A stretch of DNA of 64,000 bases from NCBI GenBank assembly GCA_050300015.1, contig JBNKWZ010000032.1, positions 62,001 through 126,000 on the forward strand, written 5' to 3'. The DNA is from CAYZQH01 sp050300015 (GTDB lineage Bacteria; Pseudomonadota; Gammaproteobacteria; Pseudomonadales; Cellvibrionaceae). Under the pieces are notes generated by a model that saw only the letters and a program-made list of their open reading frames with translations, ran no database searches and was not told the DNA's origin. Positions 27,586-37,434 of the stretch are shown here, in pieces (position 1 is the first letter of the stretch; each line of letters starts with the position of its first letter). Made by a program: the position numbers and the translations under genes.

Positions 27586-27951
27586 ATGGCATGGTTAGTA
27601 CAATTATTGGATGATGTGGTGGTGCACAAATTCGAAATAAACGCACCGATAACCGTAATTGGCCGTAAACCCAGTACCGATATTGTCATTGATGACACTG
27701 CAGTGAGTTCCACGCATGCGCAAATTACACTGCAACCAAACGCTTATTTTGCACAATACCAAGAAGCATTTATAGAAGATCTCAATAGTACCAATGGCAC
27801 GCAACTCAATGGTCAGCGTGTGGTGGGTAAGCAGCGTTTACGGCATAACGATATGGTAAAAGTGGCTTGGAATACATTCAAATATATTGATGAAAGCGAA
27901 CAGGAAATGGAAAAAACGGCGCATATGATTCGTACCCAAAGTACGCAGTAA
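27586..27951 (+). CDS. FHA-domain phosphopeptide-binding protein
   Basis: A 121-residue single FHA domain. The conserved GR...S..H and N residues are present in ITVIGRKPSTDIVIDD, VSSTHAQI and LNSTNGTQLNG. It follows the Ser/Thr kinase by 52 bases, within one transcription unit that ends at the strong terminator 28038-28070. It probably binds the autophosphorylated kinase or one of its products. Confidence 0.9.
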   Translation: MAWLVQLLDDVVVHKFEINAPITVIGRKPSTDIVIDDTAVSSTHAQITLQPNAYFAQYQEAFIEDLNSTNGTQLNGQRVVGKQRLRHNDMVKVAWNTFKYIDESEQEMEKTAHMIRTQSTQ

Positions 27952-28037
27952 TAGCCTTTTTATAAAAAGGTTCGCCAGTGATGGGCTGAGCTGCGTGGCG
28001 CTTATGGCGTGGAATCAAAAAAGTAGAATTAAACACT

Positions 28038-28070
28038 GTCAAAAAAGGGGCCTTCGGCCCCTTTTTTGAC
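28038..28070 (+). terminator. Intrinsic terminator after the kinase-FHA unit
   Basis: A perfect 15-bp stem (28038-28052 with 28056-28070), loop TTC, with the T-run in the right arm (GGCCCCTTTTTT) and the A-run in the left arm, so it can act in both directions. Confidence 0.9.
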
Positions 28071-28107
28071 GTTGACTGTCCGTTTGCAGTCTATCGGTTT
28101 AGTCTAA

Positions 28108-28463
28108 GGAACCTCTGATCAAGTCCCAATGGCTTATGGGCTTGGGCTTCCTATGTCGCTCTACCGCCTGCATCCGTGCAAAGTCAGAGGTCAATGCTCA
28201 GCTGGTAAGGCGCTTTCCTTGTTAATGACCGTAGTCCTTAACAAGGAAAGTAACACCGTCAGATGGGCTTTGAAGCCGCGCCCTTCGGGGCTTAAAGAGC
28301 TTTCCGAACGCTTTGCTAGTGATTTTCGTCAGGCCACCAGTATGATTTGACCGCTAGGGATGACGGAAATGCCGTTTTTGCAGGAGCAAAAAACGGTCAA
28401 ATCACGGCCTTGATCTCGAAAAGCTCTGAATACTAGAAGCTACGGGACTTAATCAGAGGCTCC
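28108..28463. mobile_element. 356-bp IS5-type MITE, copy 1
   Basis: The ends GGAACCTCTGATCAAGTCC and GGACTTAATCAGAGGCTCC are inverted repeats with few mismatches. It is bordered by CTAA (28104-28107) and CTAG (28464-28467), matching the YTAR target preference of IS5-family elements. There is no transposase. The whole element matches 58692-59046 in reverse orientation at roughly 80-85% by eye. The CTAG border supplies the TAG stop codon of the adjacent exoribonuclease gene. Confidence 0.8.
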
Positions 28464-30446
28464 CTAGGTGTTTTCTGGTGTTTTATCTTGGGCTTTCGTG
28501 CTCGCCTCATGAAGATTTATCTCGGCCAGCTCCAGTTTAACGCGGCGTTTTTCGGTGTCCACCGAGACCACACGTACCTTAACGGACTGCTCCAGCGAGA
28601 ATGTGTGTTCACCCACTTGCAACCGCATGCGCTTGGCGTCAAAAGTTTTGCTGATGGCTTTGCCTAGCTGCACAAACCCCTCTAGGCCCGTGTCTTCAAG
28701 GCGCACGCCAAACCCCTGTTGCGTGACAATCCTCACTGTGCCAAAGTCTTCTAAACCGATATGGCGATTGAGATATTCGCACATCAAAATTTGTTCGATT
28801 TCGCGGTTGGCCAGGCGAGCATTTTCAATGGATTGGCTCATCTGTTCGGTGAGTTTTTTAGGCAGCGCCTGACTGGTTCCTTTGGATAAAATATTTTGTA
28901 TCGCCCAGTGATTGCATAAATCCGCATAGCGGCGAATGGGCGAAGTCATGGGTGCGTAGACCGTGAGCCCCATTCCTAAATGGGGGCCTGGCTCGGCAGA
29001 CGGTGCCGCTGCTTGCATCAAACGGCGCAAGGCCGGTAGTAAGTGGCGATGAGTGTCACTGGCCTGCAGTTGGTGCACTAAAGCGATAAAGCCCGCGGGT
29101 TGTTCGATGCTGGCATTGTCAAAGCTTTCTCCAAACTCTTCCCGTAATAGGGCTTTTACCTCGCCGAGTCGTTCTGGTCTAAACCCTGTTTGTACGGAGT
29201 AAACACCCCCTTTGTGTTGTGACAAAAATTGTCCTGCACAGTGGTTGGTGGCAATCATTGCCTCTTCCACGACTCGGTTGGCGCTGTTGCGGCAGCGTTT
29301 AGTAATGCTGTCAATAAACCCTTGTTTATTGAGGTTCCAGTCGTAGTCTACGTGGTCGTCAAACACTAGGTTGTGTTGTTGTCGGTAACGCAAACGTACT
29401 TGTGCGGCGTCAAACAGCCGCGCTAGGCTGGCTTTAACGTCTTCCTCTACTTCGCCGAGTGCTGCTGCGTCACCGTCCAAAAAGGCACCCACATCCTGAT
29501 AAGTGAGTTTGTGTCGTGACTGTATGACCCCACGTTGAAACTCAAAGTCCAAAATCTCGCCTTCTGAGCCAATGTTGATACGGCATACCAAAGCTGACCG
29601 CTTGGATAGTGCCTGTAGTGAAAAGGCCTCTGTGCCAAGCCCTTCAGGCAGCATGGGTAAAACGCGCCCAGGCAGATACACGGTTTGCGCAAAGTAGCGT
29701 GCACTCTTGGCAATTGGACTGCCCGGAGAAATAAACGACGCAGGATCAGCAATGGCGACCCAAGCGGTCCAGCCATTGTCGTTGGTCTCCATATACAAGG
29801 CGTCGTCCATATCCCTTGTAGAGGCGGAGTCAATGGTGACCAAGGGGAGGTGCGTAAAGTCTTGTAAATCTTTGGGCAGCGGGGCGCTGGCGCAATCGTT
29901 TGCTTGGGCCTGTGCATCTTTAGACCAAAATCGGGATAAGCCATACTTGGCAATCACGATATTTTGCTCTAAAAAGGGCGTGCCTTTGGTGCCCACATGC
30001 GCAATCACTTTCGCCGCAGGTTTGCCATCTTGGTAGGGATGCTGCGTGACTTCCGCCAACACAAAGTCGTCGACCTTGCATTTCAGTCGATGTTGCGGCG
30101 GCAAAAATATCCAGCGCGTGATGCTTTTGTCCATGGGGACCACAAAATGAGCGGAGCCTTTGACCTTGTATTGGCCCACAAATCGAGTCAGTGGTGCTTT
30201 CACAAGGGCTTCAAATTCTGCTTCCAGTTGGTCTTTGTCATTTTTGATGACGTTCACCTGGATGACGTCGCCAGGGAAAACCCGCTGCATTTTTTCCGGG
30301 TTTAAGAAAGCGGTACGGCCATCGGTCAACTTAACAAAACCGTATCGACCGTTTGAGCCCACCACTGTGCCCTCGGCCAAATCTTTACTGGCCACGATGT
30401 CTTGTTTAAGCTGCGAAAGCTGGGCGATGCTGTTTCGATCTAACAT
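28464..30446 (-). CDS. rnb: RNase II family 3'-5' exoribonuclease
   Basis: A protein of 660 residues, close to E. coli RNase II (644) and much shorter than RNase R. N-terminal OB/cold-shock-type domains (about 25-190) are followed by the RNB catalytic domain with the metal-binding acids in TIDSASTRDMDDALYM. The segment TSPIRRYADLCNHW comes next, and a C-terminal S1 domain ends near residue 640. ATG 30446 is preferred over a GTG 15 codons upstream. The last codons (ACC TAG) abut a MITE, so the natural C-terminus may have been trimmed slightly. Confidence 0.9.
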   Translation of the reverse strand: MLDRNSIAQLSQLKQDIVASKDLAEGTVVGSNGRYGFVKLTDGRTAFLNPEKMQRVFPGDVIQVNVIKNDKDQLEAEFEALVKAPLTRFVGQYKVKGSAHFVVPMDKSITRWIFLPPQHRLKCKVDDFVLAEVTQHPYQDGKPAAKVIAHVGTKGTPFLEQNIVIAKYGLSRFWSKDAQAQANDCASAPLPKDLQDFTHLPLVTIDSASTRDMDDALYMETNDNGWTAWVAIADPASFISPGSPIAKSARYFAQTVYLPGRVLPMLPEGLGTEAFSLQALSKRSALVCRINIGSEGEILDFEFQRGVIQSRHKLTYQDVGAFLDGDAAALGEVEEDVKASLARLFDAAQVRLRYRQQHNLVFDDHVDYDWNLNKQGFIDSITKRCRNSANRVVEEAMIATNHCAGQFLSQHKGGVYSVQTGFRPERLGEVKALLREEFGESFDNASIEQPAGFIALVHQLQASDTHRHLLPALRRLMQAAAPSAEPGPHLGMGLTVYAPMTSPIRRYADLCNHWAIQNILSKGTSQALPKKLTEQMSQSIENARLANREIEQILMCEYLNRHIGLEDFGTVRIVTQQGFGVRLEDTGLEGFVQLGKAISKTFDAKRMRLQVGEHTFSLEQSVKVRVVSVDTEKRRVKLELAEINLHEASTKAQDKTPENT

Positions 30447-30602
30447 TCCAGAGTCTCGATTCCTCAAAGGTCGGGCATAATAACAGTTCACGCCACAATC
30501 GATAAGCGCGAGGGGACATTAGAGGCGCTTTTTTAAACGGTACCGTATGACTTGGGTCTCGGTTTGTGCGCAAACTTCCCTCAAATGATGTTGGATTCCA
30601 CA

Positions 30603-30836
30603 ATGAATGACGCGTTAGCCCCAATGCCTGGACGATATCGGCATTACAAAGGCAAAGACTATGAGGTAATTGGTGTGGCCAAACATACCGAAACAGACGA
30701 GCCGTTTGTGGTGTACCGCTATCTGTATGGGGATTTTGGCCTATCGGTACGACCGCTGGGTTTGTTTATGGGGTCGGTTGAGGTAGATGGCCGAATGGTG
30801 CCTCGGTTTCGCAAGCTGAAAAGTGAACCCGCATGA
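30603..30836 (+). CDS. DUF1653 domain protein
   Basis: A 77-residue protein. The core PGRYRHYKGKDYEVIGVAKHTETDEPFVVYRYLYGD is diagnostic of DUF1653. The function is unknown. The start ATG 30603 gives the usual family length; the open frame extends 17 codons upstream. Its 3' end overlaps the tadA start by four bases (ATGA), so the two are translationally coupled. Confidence 0.88.
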   Translation: MNDALAPMPGRYRHYKGKDYEVIGVAKHTETDEPFVVYRYLYGDFGLSVRPLGLFMGSVEVDGRMVPRFRKLKSEPA

Positions 30837-31291
30837 ACGCGCATGAGCACTGGATGCGCCAAGCCCTTATGTTGGCTCAACGCGCAGGGGACAGCGGCGA
30901 AGTGCCCGTTGGTGCGGTGGTCATATTGGATGGTCAGGTAATTGGGGAGGGCTGGAATCAACCCATTAGCCTAAAAGACCCAACAGCCCACGCAGAAGTA
31001 GCCGCCATTCGCGCTGCAGCGCAGACGGTGGGCAACTATCGGCTGCCTGGTGCGCAATTGTATGTGACCATTGAGCCCTGCACCATGTGTACCGGTGCGC
31101 TTATGCATGCGCGAATAGAGCACTTGATTTACGCCGCTCGCGAGCCCAAAGCCGGGGTGATAGAGAGTCAGATGCAACTGACGCGTGAACCCTATTGGAA
31201 TCACTCGCTGCAAGTAACAGGAGGGGTGTTGGCCGAAGAATCCAGGGCGTTAATCCAAGGCTTTTTTCAGAGCCGCCGCGCCGCGCGTTGA
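30833..31291 (+). CDS. tadA: tRNA-specific adenosine deaminase TadA
   Basis: A 152-residue zinc enzyme that converts the wobble adenosine of tRNA-Arg to inosine. The zinc and catalytic residues are His53 and Glu55 (HAEV) and Cys83 and Cys86 (PCTMC). The substrate-specific C-terminal region (AREPKAGVIES) is also typical. It overlaps the DUF1653 gene by four bases. Confidence 0.95.
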   Translation: MNAHEHWMRQALMLAQRAGDSGEVPVGAVVILDGQVIGEGWNQPISLKDPTAHAEVAAIRAAAQTVGNYRLPGAQLYVTIEPCTMCTGALMHARIEHLIYAAREPKAGVIESQMQLTREPYWNHSLQVTGGVLAEESRALIQGFFQSRRAAR

Positions 31292-31478
31292 GCCATTTTC
31301 ATTGAGTGAGGGTGTGGCAAGGGAAAGCGGCAGATGCAGGATAATACGTCAATGAGTTGCTTAACGAGTACTGCTATTAAAAGCGTACGGTAATAAGTTG
31401 CCCCTACGAACCCTAACGAATAGTGCCGTTAGACGAGACGCCCGCCGCAGTCCAAGCGGACGTGGATTGAGCACTAAA

Positions 31479-32984
31479 CTACATAGACGCGCCGGCGAAA
31501 GAGTCGTTGGCAACCAGTTGGCTGATGAGACTGTTAAAGTCAGAAGTTTCGGCTTTCGGCTCGGTCATGGCCAGTTGCGTCAGGCGTTCTTGCTCAACCT
31601 CGTTCCAAGCCAAAACGGTGTAGTAGTTGCGAATATTTTGGACATAATCCACTGCCTCTTGTCCTCTCGCATAGCCATGCTTGGCGTGCTTGTAATATTG
31701 ACGTTTGCTTAGCAGAGGCAGATGCTCTTTGACGTCGGCCCATTTGTTGGGGTTGCCACCGTGTTGTTGTGTGATGATTCGCACATCTTCGACATGCCCG
31801 TAGCCCACGTTATAGGCGGCCATGGCTAGCCATACACGGTCGAGCCCGGTAATGTTTTCTGGCAAGCGATCCAGTAGCTTACGAAAATACCGTGCACCCC
31901 CTTCGATGCTTTGTTCGGCGTTAAGGCGATTTTTCACTTTCATTTCTTTGGCGGTGGACTGCGTCAACATCATAAAGCCCCGTACACCGGTGGGCGACTT
32001 TGCCCGAGGATTCCAGTGGGATTCCTGATAGCTCATGGCGGCCAATAATTCCCATTGCAGCGCGTTTTTTTCTGCTGCCCCCTGTATTAGAGGTTTCCAT
32101 TTGGGTAAGCGGCTGTTCAAACGCTTGGTAAACACCAGGGCATCGCTGTAGGTCATTTCACCCAAGTGTCCGTAGACGCGTTCTTTTAAATCCACCAAGG
32201 CGCCGCTGGTTTTAAATTCAGTCAGAAAGGCGTTGGCGGCGTCTATTAGGCTGGTATCGTCAGACAGGGCAAATGCCCAAGCCAATGGCTGTTGCTCGCT
32301 GATACTAAAGGCCAGTTTGGCTTTAGGGTACAACGACGCATTCAGATCGAACGCGTTAGAGTCCACCACTGCAAAATCGATTTTTTGATTGTGAACCATT
32401 TCCATCAAGTCGAGCATTTCCACGTCGTGGCGCTCTTCCCAGGTGAGATCGGGGTATTCGCGTTGCAGTTCGCGCAGGCGTTCTGCGTGAGCGCTGTTGC
32501 CGATCACCACAATGCGTTTGCCAATGATGTCTTCAATGGAGGTGGGGCGAGGTGTGTCGGGGTGATAGATTAAATCCTGTGTAACCTCTATATAGGACGT
32601 ACCAAACTGCACCTTGTGTTTTCGGCGCTCGGTCACGGTGAGACCGGCAGCGGCAAAATGTCCCTTGTGGCCAACGGCATCAATAATGGCGCCCAAATCT
32701 TCCATTTCTTCAATGCGCAATTCAACGCCCAAGTAGCGTGCAAAAGCACTTGCCAAAGTGTATTCAAACCCCGTGTAACCGCTTTGCCCTTCATAATACG
32801 TTGTCGGGCCGTTGCGAGAGATTACCACCAGCTCTCCAGAGCTCTGAATACGCTGCAGAAGGTTGGGCGCCCGACTGGCGGTTAAGGGGACGGCCACCGC
32901 AGTGACGAACGCAGCCACGCACACTTGCTTAGCAAGGCGCTTGGCGGTAAACCAGCTCTTCATCAGTGCGTTATTCAAGTCCAT
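31479..32984 (-). CDS. mltF: Membrane-bound lytic murein transglycosylase F
   Basis: A 501-residue envelope enzyme that cleaves peptidoglycan glycan strands. A signal sequence (about residues 10-36) is followed by a solute-binding-like regulatory domain (about 45-270, GELVVISRNGPTTYYEG onward) and a C-terminal SLT domain (about 290-420). The catalytic Glu lies in AAMSYQESHWNPRAKSPTGVRGFMML. The two-domain layout is specific for MltF. It diverges from purL. Confidence 0.94.
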   Translation of the reverse strand: MDLNNALMKSWFTAKRLAKQVCVAAFVTAVAVPLTASRAPNLLQRIQSSGELVVISRNGPTTYYEGQSGYTGFEYTLASAFARYLGVELRIEEMEDLGAIIDAVGHKGHFAAAGLTVTERRKHKVQFGTSYIEVTQDLIYHPDTPRPTSIEDIIGKRIVVIGNSAHAERLRELQREYPDLTWEERHDVEMLDLMEMVHNQKIDFAVVDSNAFDLNASLYPKAKLAFSISEQQPLAWAFALSDDTSLIDAANAFLTEFKTSGALVDLKERVYGHLGEMTYSDALVFTKRLNSRLPKWKPLIQGAAEKNALQWELLAAMSYQESHWNPRAKSPTGVRGFMMLTQSTAKEMKVKNRLNAEQSIEGGARYFRKLLDRLPENITGLDRVWLAMAAYNVGYGHVEDVRIITQQHGGNPNKWADVKEHLPLLSKRQYYKHAKHGYARGQEAVDYVQNIRNYYTVLAWNEVEQERLTQLAMTEPKAETSDFNSLISQLVANDSFAGASM

Positions 32985-33527
32985 CCCTTTTTTCCATCCG
33001 TTATGCTGCGACCTTTCACCCCGCCATGTACCGTGACAGGATTGATTGAAAATGCGAATCTGTTCAAATTTTGCGCAATTTTACTGAAACAAAAACCGGT
33101 TGCATAGCTTGTATTTGTGCTCCATATGCGGTATAGCCAGGCTAATTTCATGCCATTTTGTGCAGTGTTTTACACTTTTTAGCGAATATTCATCTATAAA
33201 GTGTGAAATTCAGCATGTTTGAGCCCGTTTGACACCATGCCAAGTTCCTGCGTGCTTTGTAAGTGTTTGATTTTATAGGGTTAAAAATGTTGAGTGTGAC
33301 TTATGTCACGTTTTGTCGGCAGAATGCATCCGCTTATCGTCCAATCCCGTGCGCCCTTTAAAAACGGCCGCTAATGTCTGTATGCCAAAGCGGTACCGTC
33401 AAAAATTACGACACGCCCACCCAGGCAGAAACGTCATTGGGTAAAGTCTTTGGACTTCGATTGTCTATCCCAAGTACAATGCGCCCCCGAAATAACCCTT
33501 GCCCTGTCATCGAAGAGCCTTAAAACG
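32985..33527. other. Divergent promoter region mltF/purL
   Basis: About 540 bases with an AT-rich core (33040-33310) and no recognisable gene. It should carry the promoters of both divergent genes. I could not identify a PurR-like operator with confidence. The purL-frame sequence 33450-33527 is open but precedes the real start. Confidence 0.45.
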
Positions 33528-36500
33528 ATGTTGATTCTTCCCGGCGCACCTGCGCTTTCTGATTTTCGCCGAACTAAGTTGCTTGATGCTTTAACATCCG
33601 TTGAGCCCGGCATTAGCCAGGTATACGCAGAGTACGTGCATTTCGCGCAACTACGCCAACCTTTAGACGCTTACGAGACTGAACGTCTTGCACAGCTATT
33701 AACGTATGGGCCGAAAAGCGAGCGAAGTGTGGCGAAGGGGGCTTTGGTCTTGGTAACGCCACGGCCGGGCACCATTTCGCCCTGGTCTTCAAAGGCCACC
33801 GACATTGTCAACAATGCGGGTATTGATAAGGTCGTTAGAATTGAGCGTGGGGTGTGCTATCACATTGAAGGTCAAGCCGACATTCATGCGCTGCTGCCGC
33901 ACTTGCACGACCGCATGGTGGAGAGTGTATTTGGCGCGCTGGATGAGGCAAGGGTGTTGTTTGAGCAGCACGACCCTCGTCCACTGCATGTGGTAGATGT
34001 GATGAGTGGCGGTCGCATTGCGCTGGAGGTAGCCAATTCGGAATTGGGTTTGGCGCTGGCGGACGACGAGATTGACTACCTGGTGGAGAACTTTACCCAA
34101 TTGGGTCGCAACCCCACAGATGTGGAGCTGATGATGTTCGCTCAGGCGAACTCAGAGCATTGTCGCCATAAAATTTTTAATGCGAGTTGGACCATTGATG
34201 GTGAAGACCAATCGCTGTCCTTGTTCAAAATGATCAAAAACACCTATGAACAAGGTGGCGAAGATGTGTTGTCGGCCTACGCGGATAATGCCTCGGTCAT
34301 TAAGGGCGCCACTGCAGGGCGTTTTTACCCAGACCCCACCTCTGGGCAATACGGCTACCATCAAGAGCCGATCCACATACTCATGAAGGTGGAAACCCAT
34401 AACCACCCAACGGCAATTGCGCCGTTTTCCGGGGCCGGCACGGGTTCGGGGGGCGAAATTCGAGATGAGGGCGCCGTGGGTAAGGGCTCCAAGCCTAAGG
34501 TTGGCCTTTCGGGGTTTACTGTTTCCCACCTCAACATTCCAGGGTACCGCCAGCCTTGGGAAGCGCATTATGGCAAACCGGACCGGATTGTCACCCCGCT
34601 CGATATTATGATTGAGGGGCCCATTGGGGCTGCGGCTTTTAATAATGAGTTTGGTCGGCCCAACATCTGTGGGTATTTCCGCTCATTCGAGCAGTCTTTT
34701 ATGGGGGAGCAGCGCGGTTACCACAAGCCCATTATGCTCGCTGGTGGTTACGGCAATATCAAAGAAGAACACATTGCCCAGACGGCATTTGAGCCCGGGG
34801 CCAAATTAATCGTCCTGGGTGGGCCTGCTATGCTCATTGGCCTCGGCGGTGGCGCAGCCTCCAGTATGACGTCAGGTAGCTCTAGCGAAAACTTAGATTT
34901 CGCCTCGGTGCAACGTCAAAACCCAGAGATGGAGCGTCGTTGTCAAGAGGTGATAGACCAATGCTGGGCGCGAGGGGAAAACAACCCGATTGCGTTTATC
35001 CACGATGTGGGCGCTGGCGGGCTGTCTAATGCTTTCCCTGAATTGGTTAAAGACGGCGGTTGTGGTGGGCACTTTGAGCTGCGCGATGTACCCAATGATG
35101 AGCCTGGCATGTCACCTGTGGAAATATGGTGTAATGAGTCGCAAGAGCGTTACGTGATGGCCGTTAAGCCTGAGCAATTGGCGGCTTTTGAAGCCATTTG
35201 TCAGCGCGAGCGTTGCCCCTATGCGGTGGTGGGCACGGCCATTGAGGAGCAAACCCTAATCGTCAATGATAGACAGTTTGAAGCCAAGCCCGTGGACTTG
35301 CCCATGTCGGTGTTGTTTGGCAAACCCCCTAAAATGCACCGCGAAGCCAGCGCTTTGGTCGCAACCACCGAGCCGCTGGACACTCAAGGCCTTGGCTTGG
35401 CGGAGCTTACCGAGCGAGTGTTGCAGCACCCGACCGTTGCCAGCAAGCAGTTTCTGATTACCATCGGCGACAGAACGGTCACCGGTCAAGTGGTGCGCGA
35501 CCAGATGGTCGGCCCCTGGCAAGTGCCTGTGGCGGATTGCGCCGTGAGCACGCAAGCGTTTGACACCTATGTGGGTGAAGCCATGAGTATGGGTGAGCGT
35601 ACACCAACGGCGTTGATCAATGGGCCCGCCTCGGGGCGTATGGCCATTGGCGAGGCCATCACCAATATTTGCGCCACACGCATTGCAGAACTCAAAAACA
35701 TTAAATTATCAGCCAATTGGATGTGTGCCTCGGGGCACCTGGGTGAAGACGAAAAACTGTTTCGTACCGTTCAAGCCGTGGGTATGGAGCTTTGCCCGGC
35801 GCTTGGTATTACCATTCCCGTAGGCAAAGACTCCATGTCCATGCGCACCGCCTGGCAAGAGGATGGTAAAGAGAAGGCTGTGACGGCTCCGCTCAGTCTG
35901 GTGATCTCAGCTTTCGCACCGGTATTGGATGTACGCAAGACTGTGACGCCCGAGTTGCAACGGGGTGTTGCCAGCCACCTGGTGTTTTTAGATTTGGCCG
36001 ATGGTGAACAGCGTCTGGGGGGCTCTATTTTGTGTCAAACGCTGGCGCAGATGGGCGAAGCCGTGCCCGATGTGGTTTCAGCGCAAACGCTCAAAGCTTT
36101 TTTCAATGGTATGCAAGCCAACTTGGAGGCAGACGCCCTGTTGGCCTATCACGATCGCTCGGATGGTGGCCTGTTAACCACGCTGGCAGAAATGGCTTTT
36201 GCCGGAAGGGCGGGTATTACGGTGGATGCGGATGCGTTACCCGGTGATCTTATCGCAGCACTTTTTAATGAAGAGTTGGGCGCGGTCATTCAAGTGGCGA
36301 GCGAGCAGTTAAGCAGTGTGCTGACACGGTTTAAAGCTGCGGGCTTTGATCATGTTAGTGTGATTGGGGAAGTGCGTGAAGACCAACGTTTTATTATTCG
36401 ACAAGGTGCAGATGTTCTGCTCGACGAAACACGCGCAAGTCTGCAAACCCTATGGGCGAAAACCAGCTTCCATATTCAAGCGCTACGCGATAACCCCGAG

Positions 36501-37385
36501 TGTGCCCAGCAAGAGTTTGAAACCATCACCGCCCATGATCCAGGCTTGAGTGCAAACTTAAGCTACGACCCCAATGATGATATTGCGGCACCCTACGTCA
36601 ACACGGGCGTGCGCCCGAGCATCGCCATTCTGCGTGAGCAAGGTGTGAACAGCCAAAACGAAATGGCCGCAGCCTTTGACCGGGCGGGTTTTAATGCCGT
36701 TGATGTCCATATGAGCGATATATTGACGGGGCGCTTGGATCTCGGCCCATTTAAAGGGCTCGCGGCTTGTGGAGGGTTCTCTTATGGTGACGTGCTGGGC
36801 GCCGGTGAGGGTTGGGCCAAAACCATTTTGTTTAATCGCCGTGCCAGAGACCAATTCGAAGCGTTTTTTAACCGTGCCGACACCTTTGCTCTGGGTGTGT
36901 GTAATGGCTGCCAGATGATGTCGAACCTTAAAGTTTTGATTCCTGGTGCCGACCATTGGCCGCACTTTGTGCGCAATGTATCAGAGCAATTTGAAGCGCG
37001 GGTCTCGCTGGTTCAGGTTGAAAAAACACCCTCTGTGTTATTCGAAGGCATGGCCGGGTCGCATATGCCCATTGCCGTGTCTCACGGTGAGGGGCGCGCA
37101 GAGTTCAGCGACGATGCGGCACTAAAAGCCTGTAATCGCAGTGGTCTGGTGGCGGCTCGATTCGTGGATAATTACTTAAATACGGCGGCCACTTACCCCG
37201 CCAACCCGAATGGCTCGCCCGAGGGTATTACATCAGTGACCACAACGGATGGGCGCGTCACCATTATGATGCCACACCCAGAGCGTGTGTTCCGCGCGGT
37301 GAACAACTCCTGGAAGCCAAGTGATTGGCAAGAAGATGGCGGTTGGTTGCGACTGTTCCGCAATGCTCGCGCATTTTTGGGGTAA
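33528..37385 (+). CDS. purL: Phosphoribosylformylglycinamidine synthase (large, single-chain PurL)
   Basis: A 1285-residue enzyme of purine synthesis that converts FGAR and glutamine to FGAM using ATP. The N-terminus MLILPGAPALSDFRRTKLL matches the gammaproteobacterial long form, so ATG 33528 is preferred over an upstream TTG at 33450. The synthetase body includes AQANSEHCRHKIFNA and the ATP-binding METHNHPTAI region. The C-terminal class I glutaminase has the nucleophile in ALGVCNGCQMM and the His/Glu pair in MMPHPERVFR. Confidence 0.96.
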   Translation: MLILPGAPALSDFRRTKLLDALTSVEPGISQVYAEYVHFAQLRQPLDAYETERLAQLLTYGPKSERSVAKGALVLVTPRPGTISPWSSKATDIVNNAGIDKVVRIERGVCYHIEGQADIHALLPHLHDRMVESVFGALDEARVLFEQHDPRPLHVVDVMSGGRIALEVANSELGLALADDEIDYLVENFTQLGRNPTDVELMMFAQANSEHCRHKIFNASWTIDGEDQSLSLFKMIKNTYEQGGEDVLSAYADNASVIKGATAGRFYPDPTSGQYGYHQEPIHILMKVETHNHPTAIAPFSGAGTGSGGEIRDEGAVGKGSKPKVGLSGFTVSHLNIPGYRQPWEAHYGKPDRIVTPLDIMIEGPIGAAAFNNEFGRPNICGYFRSFEQSFMGEQRGYHKPIMLAGGYGNIKEEHIAQTAFEPGAKLIVLGGPAMLIGLGGGAASSMTSGSSSENLDFASVQRQNPEMERRCQEVIDQCWARGENNPIAFIHDVGAGGLSNAFPELVKDGGCGGHFELRDVPNDEPGMSPVEIWCNESQERYVMAVKPEQLAAFEAICQRERCPYAVVGTAIEEQTLIVNDRQFEAKPVDLPMSVLFGKPPKMHREASALVATTEPLDTQGLGLAELTERVLQHPTVASKQFLITIGDRTVTGQVVRDQMVGPWQVPVADCAVSTQAFDTYVGEAMSMGERTPTALINGPASGRMAIGEAITNICATRIAELKNIKLSANWMCASGHLGEDEKLFRTVQAVGMELCPALGITIPVGKDSMSMRTAWQEDGKEKAVTAPLSLVISAFAPVLDVRKTVTPELQRGVASHLVFLDLADGEQRLGGSILCQTLAQMGEAVPDVVSAQTLKAFFNGMQANLEADALLAYHDRSDGGLLTTLAEMAFAGRAGITVDADALPGDLIAALFNEELGAVIQVASEQLSSVLTRFKAAGFDHVSVIGEVREDQRFIIRQGADVLLDETRASLQTLWAKTSFHIQALRDNPECAQQEFETITAHDPGLSANLSYDPNDDIAAPYVNTGVRPSIAILREQGVNSQNEMAAAFDRAGFNAVDVHMSDILTGRLDLGPFKGLAACGGFSYGDVLGAGEGWAKTILFNRRARDQFEAFFNRADTFALGVCNGCQMMSNLKVLIPGADHWPHFVRNVSEQFEARVSLVQVEKTPSVLFEGMAGSHMPIAVSHGEGRAEFSDDAALKACNRSGLVAARFVDNYLNTAATYPANPNGSPEGITSVTTTDGRVTIMMPHPERVFRAVNNSWKPSDWQEDGGWLRLFRNARAFLG

Positions 37386-37402
37386 TAGGCCCTATGAGCA
37401 TG

Positions 37403-37434
37403 GGTGGAAAGTGGATGCTTATCGACTTTCCACC
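37403..37434. terminator. Hairpin at the purL / zincin-lipoprotein convergence
   Basis: A perfect 10-bp stem (37403-37412 with 37425-37434) with a 12-base loop, lying between and partly within the ends of the two convergent genes. There is no strong T-run, so it may be a weak or Rho-assisted terminator. Confidence 0.5.

Noticed and set aside
28129..28350. 73-codon open frame inside MITE copy 1
   Set aside because: Not preserved in the second copy at 58692-59046 and lies within a non-coding repeated element.
33450..33527. PurL start at TTG 33450
   Set aside because: Family N-termini begin like MLILPGAPALS; the upstream 26 codons have no family similarity.
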